A stretch of DNA of 64,000 nucleotides, taken from positions 1-64,000 of the forward strand of contig NZ_JAAMFB010000002.1 in NCBI RefSeq assembly GCF_013322225.1, given 5' to 3'. Position numbers and translations under genes: made by a program. This stretch comes from Agrobacterium larrymoorei (GTDB lineage: Bacteria; Pseudomonadota; Alphaproteobacteria; Rhizobiales; Rhizobiaceae). This document shows, piece by piece, positions 57,668 to 64,000 of the stretch. The notes beneath the pieces were generated by a model. That model was not told where the DNA came from, did not search any database, and was given only the letters and a program-made list of their open reading frames with translations. Positions within the stretch are counted from its first letter, which is position 1; each line of letters begins with the position of its first letter.

Positions 57668-58663
57668 TCAGTTGCTGGAAATGAAACCGCGCGTGCGATC
57701 AAAGAAAGACTTGTCTTTCACAAGTGCCGCGAATTTCTCGTCCAGGCCGGCTGCGACATCGACGAACGCCTTGCGCTGCTCAGCGGTCAATTCGTTGATC
57801 TCCATTCCGTTGGACTTCAACGTCGCCAGAGATTTCTCGATATCAGCGGCGTCGTTTTCCGCTTTCCACTGTTCCGTTTCTTTCGCGGCTTCGTTGATAG
57901 CTGTCTTGAAGGCGTCGCTCAGCCCCGTATAGCGACGCGGGTTCATACCGAGCACCCAGGCATCGGCGATATGATTGCTGATGGTCGCGTATTTCTGGAC
58001 TTCATAAAGCTTGGCGCTGACGGGAACGTTGATCGGATTTTCCTGGCCGTCGACCACCTTTAGCTGGAGTGCATTATACACCTCGGCAAAAGCCATTGGC
58101 GTCGGTGCGGCACCCATGGCACCGAAGAACTCAACCCAAAGCGGATTGTTCGGTACGCGCAGTTTCATCCCTTTCATGTCGGCAGGAGAAGTGATGGCCA
58201 CTTTCGAGTTGGTGATCTGGCGGAGCGGGCGCGACCAGAGATCGACACCCTGAATGCCGATCTTGCTCAGGTCGGACTGCAATTCCTTGCCGAGATCGCT
58301 GTCGAGATAGGCCCGCAGTTGGTCGATATCGCGAAACTGATAGGGAATGGCAATGGCGGTGAATTTCGGGTTGAAAGTTGCATAGAGCGAGGTCGAGTTC
58401 AGCAGCATGTCCAGTGAACCACCCGCCAGCTGCTTGACACCTGCCGAGGGATCGCCGCCATAAAGAGTACCGTTCGGAAAGACCTTTATCGTCAGTTCGC
58501 CGTTGGTTTTTGCCGATACGAGTTCGGCAAATTTTTTTGCCGCCAGAGTGATCTCCGACGTATCCGGGTCGGGCGTGGAAAGGGTGAGCGTTTCCGCCTG
58601 CGCGATCGACGCCGATAGAATTGCGACCGTGGCAAACAGTGTGCGTATCGTAAAGTGTTTCAT
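57668..58663 (-). CDS. TRAP transporter substrate-binding protein (DctP)
   Basis: The 331-residue periplasmic protein has a signal peptide ending IAQAE (residue 24) and DctP motifs. Among these are GELTIKVFPNGTLYGGDPSAG and LWSRPLRQITNSKVAI with the carboxylate-binding Arg region, then GMKLRVPNNPLWVEFFGAMG and GQENPINVP. GGAGGAG lies before the start. It determines the substrate, likely a sugar acid or other hydroxy-carboxylate given the dehydrogenases in the same operon. Confidence 0.94.
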   Translation of the reverse strand: MKHFTIRTLFATVAILSASIAQAETLTLSTPDPDTSEITLAAKKFAELVSAKTNGELTIKVFPNGTLYGGDPSAGVKQLAGGSLDMLLNSTSLYATFNPKFTAIAIPYQFRDIDQLRAYLDSDLGKELQSDLSKIGIQGVDLWSRPLRQITNSKVAITSPADMKGMKLRVPNNPLWVEFFGAMGAAPTPMAFAEVYNALQLKVVDGQENPINVPVSAKLYEVQKYATISNHIADAWVLGMNPRRYTGLSDAFKTAINEAAKETEQWKAENDAADIEKSLATLKSNGMEINELTAEQRKAFVDVAAGLDEKFAALVKDKSFFDRTRGFISSN

Positions 58664-58700
58664 GGTTTCTCCTCCCGTTGATTATCACTTTAGCATGTCG

Positions 58701-59591
58701 TCAAGCGTACTCGTCCGTATTCATGCGCTGTATTTCGCGGATGACGCCGCTATGATCCAGATCGCCGTCACCGTTATCCACCATCGCCTGAAACAGCCGG
58801 TCGACCTCCTCGCTGACCGGTAATCTCAAACCATGGCTTCGGGCAAAGCCAAGAGCTGTGGACGTATCCTTGACCTGATATTTGGCCGGGCCGCCGGGGG
58901 CGAAATTCCCCTCCACCATCCGCAAACCGTGCTGACGAAAGACCGTTGAATCGGCAAACCCGCCCAAAAGGGCTTCACGTACCTTTGCCGGATCGGCGCC
59001 GCCTTGTCTGGCTAATGTCAGTGCCTCCGCAACGGCGCAAATCGTAGATGCCACGATCAACTGGTTTGCAAGCTTCGTCAGAGACCCTGCTCCAATCGGA
59101 CCGACATGGGTCACACGCCCCAGACAGGCGAAAACCGGTTTCAGGCTTTCAACCGCCGCCGCCTCGCCGCCTGCCATGATTGCTAGCGTCCCTTCTTTGG
59201 CACCCTTCTCTCCACCGGAAACAGGGGCATCCAGACAGATCACGCCTCGGCTGGTAGCAGCGTTGCCTATTTCAACGGCCACTTCGACCGGGATAGAACT
59301 CATCACGATGAGAAATGTCCCGGCGCGCATCGCCGAAATCACGCCCTGGTCCCCCAAGAGCATTGCTTCACAAACGGTACCGGAACTCAGCATGCAGATG
59401 ACGACATCGGCATTGTCCACCGAGGCACGGGCGCTTTCTGCCACCGCCACACCGCTGGCGTGAAGAGCTGCTGCCTTTTCTGGCGTCCGGTTCCAGGCAC
59501 GCACCGCAAAGCCAGCCTCTGCTAACCGGGAGGCCATCGGCCCACCCATGATGCCCGTGCCGATAAAGGCGATGTTCTTGGTGCTTGTCAT
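58701..59591 (-). CDS. Beta-hydroxyacid dehydrogenase (HIBADH/tartronate semialdehyde reductase family)
   Basis: The 296-residue NAD(P)-dependent enzyme has the Rossmann motif IAFIGTGIMGGPMASRL, the substrate motif DAPVSGGEKGAKEGTL and the catalytic Lys in GSLTKLANQLIVAS. Family members act on 3-hydroxyisobutyrate, tartronate semialdehyde or threonate-type acids. I chose the ATG at 59591, with GGAGG upstream; the open frame runs further but overlaps the monooxygenase gene. It probably oxidises or reduces the acid imported by the TRAP system. The precise substrate is unknown. Confidence 0.88.
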   Translation of the reverse strand: MTSTKNIAFIGTGIMGGPMASRLAEAGFAVRAWNRTPEKAAALHASGVAVAESARASVDNADVVICMLSSGTVCEAMLLGDQGVISAMRAGTFLIVMSSIPVEVAVEIGNAATSRGVICLDAPVSGGEKGAKEGTLAIMAGGEAAAVESLKPVFACLGRVTHVGPIGAGSLTKLANQLIVASTICAVAEALTLARQGGADPAKVREALLGGFADSTVFRQHGLRMVEGNFAPGGPAKYQVKDTSTALGFARSHGLRLPVSEEVDRLFQAMVDNGDGDLDHSGVIREIQRMNTDEYA

Positions 59592-59604
59592 CTCCAACCC
59601 TCCG

Positions 59605-59910
59605 TCACGGCCAATGCCGTTGGAAGAAGCGGACCGGCCGCTCCTCCGCGACAAGTGGCGGAAAGGCCTCCCGGAAACGCGCAAGATGAGGTGTTTCCAG
59701 GTGTGCATCGAAGGCTGCACGACTGTCGTAAACCTCGTAGAAGGTAACGACATCGTCCGATCCTTCGAGACGAATGACGTCGAACTGATAGCATCCCGGC
59801 TCGTCAGCAACCGAGTGGTCGGCATCATCTTTCGCTGCTTCAAGAAAAGCATCCAGTTGTCCGGGCTTTACCTGAAATTCAGCGATGACGACAAAGGCAC
59901 TGCCCGTCAT
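59605..59910 (-). CDS. Antibiotic biosynthesis monooxygenase (ABM) domain protein
   Basis: The 101-residue protein is a single ABM/YgiN-like ferredoxin fold, with FVVIAEFQVKPGQLDAFLEA and the conserved DEPGCYQFDVIR and FYEVYDSRAAFDAHLETPHL segments. Members are small cofactor-free oxygenases or accessory proteins, and often sit in catabolic operons, for example LsrG-like isomerases. It is 13 bases before the dehydrogenase gene. Confidence 0.88.
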   Translation of the reverse strand: MTGSAFVVIAEFQVKPGQLDAFLEAAKDDADHSVADEPGCYQFDVIRLEGSDDVVTFYEVYDSRAAFDAHLETPHLARFREAFPPLVAEERPVRFFQRHWP

Positions 59911-59920
59911 GACCCTATCC

Positions 59921-61279
59921 TTACTCGGCTGCTATTTTGGAAGGGCGGAAACGCTGTTCCATTTCCTGACGCAGACCGACAACATCGAGATCGTTGACGA
60001 TTTCGACATCGTCGAAGGAGACGATCTGATCCTTTTTGATCGGACGTTTCAGTTTCACATTATGCGCAAGACCGATCGGCAATGCCTTCAGATCCAGGCT
60101 GCGGCTTGCGGGGATTGCGTTTGCCCAAACTGCGTAGCCGCCTTCTCCATCCAGCATTTCGCCGGGCTGCATATCCTTCTTGGCAGTCGCAACCGCGTCG
60201 CCACGGAATTCCTTGGAGCATCCGGTCGGCTCATTCCGCAGGACGGCGGAGAGCACGCTGACGGACGTCTCAAGACCGATGATGTGGAACGGACGCCACA
60301 TGGAGGCGTACCAGCCGGATGGATCGGTCAGCAATCCGTACTGCTTGAAGCAGGCTCGCGCATATTCATTATGCGCCTTGAATGTCACGAAGACGCCATA
60401 ACGGATATTGTTGAAGACCTCGCGGCCATCAGGCTCCTGGCTGGCTGCGATATCCACGAGACCAGAGCGTGCCATCCGTCCACCATCGGAAGCAGGACGG
60501 AACACGCGAGCAAGATCGTGCAGCCCAGCGGGCGGAAATGCCAGACCGTCATCCGGGCAATCGAGGCCGGTACCATTGGCAACCGCTGCCATTTCGATGG
60601 CTGCTTTGGTGCCGTCGGTGAAGGAGTTATACATTTTCGGATTGAAGTCGCCCTTTGCAACCTCTTCCTCTGTCCAACCAAAGAAACTCCAGACGGTGTC
60701 GGGTGTCGAGTAGCGGTAGCGCGGTTCAAAGTTCATGCCCTTCCCGGCAGAGGTCACTTCGAAGCCCGTTGCACGTGCCCAGTCTACCAATTCGCAGATC
60801 AAAGCCGGTTGATCACCATAGGCCATGGAGTAAATCACTCCTGCCTTCCGCGCCTTTTCGGCAAGGATCGGACCGACCATCACGTCGGCTTCGACGTTGA
60901 CCATGACGACATGCTTCTTGCTTTCAATGGCACCGAGAGCATGGCGGGTGCCGGCGATGGGGTGTCCCGTCGCCTCGATAACGCATTCGATCTCGTCGCA
61001 ATCGAATATGTCTTTGGCACTATTCGTTACGAAGGTCTGGCCACTCTTCAGGGCGTCGCCGCAGCTTTTCGCGCCGTAACGCTCTTCCTGCCAGCCTACG
61101 CGCTGCATTGCCTCACGCGCTTTTCCGACGTCGAGATCAGCAACTGCGACCATATGGAGCCCGCTGATACGCTGTGCCTGTGCGAGCACCATCGAGCCGA
61201 ATTTTCCGGCGCCGATGAGGGCCACCCGAACAGGATGTCCATTGCTGGCGCGCAGTGAAAGAAGAGAAGAGAGATTCAT
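59921..61279 (-). CDS. Homoserine dehydrogenase-like oxidoreductase with C-terminal SAF domain
   Basis: The 452-residue protein has an N-terminal Rossmann domain (VRVALIGAGKFGSMVLAQAQ) related to homoserine dehydrogenase, a catalytic middle region (GKGMNFEPRYRYSTPDTVW) and a C-terminal SAF domain (DLKALPIGLAHNVKLKRPIKKDQIV split at about 395-420). Similar proteins occur in sugar-acid catabolic operons in rhizobia, but I know of no settled function for this one. It is the first gene of the operon, with an 11-base gap to the ABM gene. It would act in the cytoplasm on the imported carboxylate or its aldehyde. Confidence 0.82.
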   Translation of the reverse strand: MNLSSLLSLRASNGHPVRVALIGAGKFGSMVLAQAQRISGLHMVAVADLDVGKAREAMQRVGWQEERYGAKSCGDALKSGQTFVTNSAKDIFDCDEIECVIEATGHPIAGTRHALGAIESKKHVVMVNVEADVMVGPILAEKARKAGVIYSMAYGDQPALICELVDWARATGFEVTSAGKGMNFEPRYRYSTPDTVWSFFGWTEEEVAKGDFNPKMYNSFTDGTKAAIEMAAVANGTGLDCPDDGLAFPPAGLHDLARVFRPASDGGRMARSGLVDIAASQEPDGREVFNNIRYGVFVTFKAHNEYARACFKQYGLLTDPSGWYASMWRPFHIIGLETSVSVLSAVLRNEPTGCSKEFRGDAVATAKKDMQPGEMLDGEGGYAVWANAIPASRSLDLKALPIGLAHNVKLKRPIKKDQIVSFDDVEIVNDLDVVGLRQEMEQRFRPSKIAAE

Positions 61280-61834
61280 AAGGCAACATCCTCAACCAAG
61301 GGAATGAACATGAGGAGAGCACCCGGGTCGATATCAGCGCACGAAAACCTGCTCTGCGGAAAGCTGCGCTCACCGCCTCTGCATCTTTGAAACGCTTTGT
61401 TTTCCTCCCGGGACAAGTAGCCAAAGCCACACTCCCAGCCGCCTCCCAAGCGGCATTGAAGATACCGTAAGCCACAGTTGCGGTTAGCTCAATTTAGAAA
61501 TTCCGAGATATTGTTTAGATTATCTAATGTTTTTAATTGTGTTGGCCGTTGCTTACGGTGAAACGCTTATATGAATAGCGCTACGGTGATTATGCCGGGG
61601 CGCTTTTCTCAAGGTGGGATACATCTGCGCCCGAACATAGCGCTAACAGCAAGTCAAATCTCCATCACAAGCTTAGCGGATTTAAAACAATGTCGAGACG
61701 CGTATATCGCGCTGCAATTACCGCTGATCACAATTCTTGGAGAATGCTGTGACTTAGGGGGCGTTTGATGGCTTTGAATTATATCGCTGGTCGGTCGTAT
61801 TGCCTTGGCAGTGTAGCATAATACACAAGGAAAA
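61280..61834. other. TRAP operon upstream region
   Basis: This 555-base region has no convincing gene. It holds a palindrome TTAGAT T ATCTAA at 61515-61527 that includes a T-N11-A LysR-type box and lies about 240 bases before the operon's first gene. The surrounding DNA at 61490-61545 is AT-rich and promoter-like. A 65-codon plus-strand frame at 61571-61768 shows no recognisable features. Confidence 0.45.
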
Positions 61835-61924
61835 TGGCGGACAGGGTGGGATTCGAACCCACGGTACGCTTTCACGCACACACGCGTTCCAGGCGTGCGC
61901 CTTAAACCACTCGGCCACCTGTCC
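61835..61924 (-). tRNA. tRNA-Ser (anticodon GGA)
   Basis: The minus strand folds as a 90-base serine tRNA with an encoded CCA end. The acceptor pairs GGACAGG with CCTGTCC, the discriminator is G, and the T-loop is GGTTCGAATCC. The anticodon loop reads CTGGAAC (anticodon at 61888-61890), giving GGA for UCC/UCU. The long variable arm marks a class II tRNA. No integrase or attachment-site duplication is seen next to it. Confidence 0.96.
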
Positions 61925-62149
61925 TTCATTTACAATCTGCATGTTTTGGGAAATGCAAATCACTGGAACGGCGCGATATATACCGATGAATTCGCGAGGA
62001 TCAACCCGATTCTGACAGTTTTTTTAAAAGCGTGTAAAAAGGCTGTTCATGAGTAGATTGCAAAGCCGTGCCGGGCGCTTTATCCAGATGGGGTTGCAGG
62101 CGCTTTGTGGCTGTCGATAAGCTCCTATGGACGTGTAAGGATTCGCCCA

Positions 62150-62467
62150 GTGAAAGCACTGTTCCGGTTCATCAGTTTTCTGTTTCTGATCGCGGCGATG
62201 GCAGTCGGTGTATTTGATTCGATCCGCTCGGTTTCCACATCCTCTGTCGATCTCTTAAGTGTAGGTGAGGGATGGCAGCAATTGCTTCCAGCCTCTCTTG
62301 CCATGGCAGAAGCCTCCGTAGCGCACTATATTCACCCTGAAGCGTGGCGCTGGATCGATAATGGCCTTTCGATCATTCCCGCCTTTGCGGTTCTTCTTGG
62401 CTTTTCTCTGCTGTTCTGGATGGCGGGTTACAAGCAGCGAAGAAAGATGGGGCTGTCCCTCGCCTGA
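62150..62467 (+). CDS. Small membrane protein of unknown function
   Basis: From the GTG at 62150, with AAGGA upstream, the 105-residue product has two membrane segments (residues 4-22 and 78-98) joined by a short loop containing [21 protein letters not shown] and a conserved-looking ALA/IHPEAW region. The tail KQRRKM is basic and probably cytoplasmic. The family is unrecognised. It is 71 bases ahead of msrA on the same strand. Confidence 0.65.
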   Translation: MKALFRFISFLFLIAAMAVGVFDSIRSVSTSSVDLLSVGEGWQQLLPASLAMAEASVAHYIHPEAWRWIDNGLSIIPAFAVLLGFSLLFWMAGYKQRRKMGLSLA

Positions 62468-62538
62468 AGCGATGCCGTCCGCCACGCAATGCAAAACCAG
62501 AAACGCGAGACAATCGTTCGCCGATAAGGGAGAATGCA

Positions 62539-63189
62539 ATGTTTGGATTCGATACGCTAACCAAGAAAACCGTAATGCCGACTGCTGAGACCGCGATTCC
62601 CGGGCGCGATCAGCCGCTCGATGTTCCCGAGCATCATTTCGTCAATGGGCGATCGCTCAAAGGGCCTTACGCGGGCGGTCTGGAAACGATCTATCTCGGT
62701 ATGGGCTGCTTCTGGGGTGCGGAACGTCTGTTCTGGAAGGTGCCTGGCGTCTTTGTGACGGCCGTGGGTTATTCTGGCGGACTGACCCGCAACCCGACCT
62801 ATAATGAAACGACGACTGGGCTTACCGGCCACGCGGAAGTGGTGAAGGTGGTTTACGATCCTTCGCAGGTAACGCTTGGCTCGCTGCTCAAGATATTCTT
62901 CGAAGAGCATGATCCCACGCAGGGTATGCGCCAGGGCAACGATGTCGGCACCACATATCGCTCGGTGATCTACACCACGAATGACGAACAGTTTGCTGAA
63001 GCGACGGCGGCGCGCGACACGTTCCAGAATGCGTTGAACAATGCGGGTCATCGGCGAGAGATCACGACAGAAATAGAGCCACTCGATATCTTCTATTATG
63101 CCGAGGACTATCATCAGCAGTATCTGGCGAAAAATCCCGGTGGATATTGCGGTCTGCGTGGCACGGGGGTCGTCTGCAATATCGGCTAG
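62539..63189 (+). CDS. msrA: Peptide methionine sulfoxide reductase A
   Basis: The 216-residue enzyme repairs the S-form of oxidised methionine. The catalytic Cys lies in [13 protein letters not shown], and [17 protein letters not shown] and [12 protein letters not shown] are MsrA motifs. A second Cys pair near the C-terminus ([11 protein letters not shown]) provides the recycling thiols. GGGAG lies before the ATG. No msrB is adjacent. Confidence 0.96.
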   Translation: MFGFDTLTKKTVMPTAETAIPGRDQPLDVPEHHFVNGRSLKGPYAGGLETIYLGMGCFWGAERLFWKVPGVFVTAVGYSGGLTRNPTYNETTTGLTGHAEVVKVVYDPSQVTLGSLLKIFFEEHDPTQGMRQGNDVGTTYRSVIYTTNDEQFAEATAARDTFQNALNNAGHRREITTEIEPLDIFYYAEDYHQQYLAKNPGGYCGLRGTGVVCNIG

Positions 63190-63403
63190 TTTTTTCAGCA
63201 TAGTGCCTGGTGGAAGGGCTTAAAAAGTCATCAGAAACAGCTTTTTCCACCGGGTAAAAAAAACGGATGAATTTTTCTCGCAGCCGTGCAAGGATGCCTT
63301 CACGCACAGTCAAAAAGACTGGCATTTCCGCAGAACATGTCCGGCCAACGGGCTTGCGGGAGGACCCTTTAAAAAAACCGAACTGTAACAACAGGGCTGC
63401 ACA

Positions 63404-64000
63404 ATGAAAAAATCCCTTCTGACGCTTTTCGCGCTTGCCGCGATGTCGGCATCCGCTTTGGCTGCGGAAATCAAGCCTGCGCTGGTCTATGGCACAGGTG
63501 GCAAGTTTGATAAGTCGTTCAACGAGGCCGGTGCAACCGGCGCCGAAAAGTTCAAGGCGGAAACGGGTGTCGAGTATCGCGATTTCGAGCCGACAAGCGA
63601 CACGCAGGGCGAACAGGCCATTCGCAACTTCGCAAGCCGCGGCTTCAATCCGGTGGTTGCGATCTCCTTTGCCTGGACTTCTGCCATGGAGAAGGTAGCA
63701 GCCGAGTTCCCGGATACGAAGTTCGTGATCGTCGATTCCGTCGTGGATCTCCCGAACGTACGTTCTGTCCTGTACAAGGAAGAAGAAGGCTCGTACCTTG
63801 TAGGCCTTTTGGGCGGCATGGCCTCCAAAACCGGCAAGGTTGGCTTCATCGGCGGCATGGACATTCCGTTGATCCGTAAGTTTGCCTGTGGCTACGCCCA
63901 GGGTGCGAAAGCCGCCAACGACAAGATCGAAGTCTTCCAGAACATGACCGGGACTACAGGCGCTGCCTGGAACGACCCTGTTCGCGGTGGCGAACTTGCC
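63404..64000 (+). CDS. BMP family ABC transporter substrate-binding protein (partial, runs off window)
   Basis: The first 199 residues are visible. A signal peptide ends SALAA (residue 21), then the mature start EIKPALVYGTGGKFDKSFNEA follows with the DxSFNE motif of the Med/BmpA family. Later ISFAWTSAMEKVA and EEGSYLVGLLGGMAS fit. These periplasmic proteins bind nucleosides or related purines for an ABC importer whose permease genes probably lie to the right. The 214-base gap before it contains no gene; the ribosome site is weak. Confidence 0.93.
   Translation, partial: MKKSLLTLFALAAMSASALAAEIKPALVYGTGGKFDKSFNEAGATGAEKFKAETGVEYRDFEPTSDTQGEQAIRNFASRGFNPVVAISFAWTSAMEKVAAEFPDTKFVIVDSVVDLPNVRSVLYKEEEGSYLVGLLGGMASKTGKVGFIGGMDIPLIRKFACGYAQGAKAANDKIEVFQNMTGTTGAAWNDPVRGGELA

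Noticed and set aside
61137-61475. 112-codon minus-strand frame overlapping the start of the SAF enzyme gene
   Set aside because: It overlaps the conserved enzyme gene in another frame and has no recognisable motif.
61571-61768. 65-codon plus-strand frame before tRNA-Ser
   Set aside because: No ribosome site, no domain and no neighbour context; treated as chance.

Overview
The window reads as a stretch of the main chromosome of an alphaproteobacterium of the Rhizobiaceae (Agrobacterium/Rhizobium type). The grounds are gene order (rimP-nusA-ylxR-infB-rbfA-truB-rpsO-pnp; SRP RNA-dnaX-ybaB; dnaK-dnaJ), promoters matching the rhizobial CTTGAC-N17-CTATAT pattern, rhizobial-type small RNAs and short dispersed repeats of a kind I associate with these genomes. 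I do not assign a species. Nearly all genes are intact. The only mobile DNA seen is the end of an IS481-type insertion sequence at the left edge.

Layout. 0-11.6 kb: on the minus strand, the translation/RNA operon from rimP to pnp, followed by an rsmC-like rRNA methyltransferase. 11.7-24.8 kb: an MFS exporter, cell-wall enzymes (MltB-type transglycosylase, class A PBP), recR/ybaB/dnaX with the SRP RNA, HIT-nudC, pheA, kdsB and a membrane-anchored cytochrome c. 24.9-33 kb: ybaK, a three-hairpin sRNA with anti-Shine-Dalgarno loops, a cold-shock gene, an M20 peptidase, a MarR regulator, a second C-rich-loop sRNA, polA and rpmF. 33.2-39.7 kb: a DctB/DctD-type two-component pair followed by a tctCBA tripartite carboxylate transporter. 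39.8-43.9 kb: slyX, a DUF924 gene and dnaK-dnaJ with a heat-shock promoter. 44.1-50.1 kb: a sensory island with a hybrid PAS histidine kinase, a single-domain response regulator, a LOV (blue-light) histidine kinase and, divergently, a bacteriophytochrome kinase (red/far-red). 50.1-54.5 kb: an RND efflux pair. 54.8-61.3 kb: a LysR regulator and a six-gene minus-strand operon combining a TRAP transporter with two dehydrogenase-type enzymes and a small monooxygenase-fold protein. 61.8-64 kb: tRNA-Ser(GGA), a small membrane protein, msrA and the start of a BMP-family binding-protein gene.

How parts work together. The translation operon appears to be controlled by an early terminator in the leader before rimP-nusA. 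The light island pairs two photoreceptors of related kinase families around one response regulator, and the LOV protein has lost recognisable ATP-binding motifs while the phytochrome keeps them, which suggests joint signalling. The two transport clusters (tctCBA and TRAP) each carry a nearby regulator and look like inducible carboxylate uptake systems of unknown substrate.
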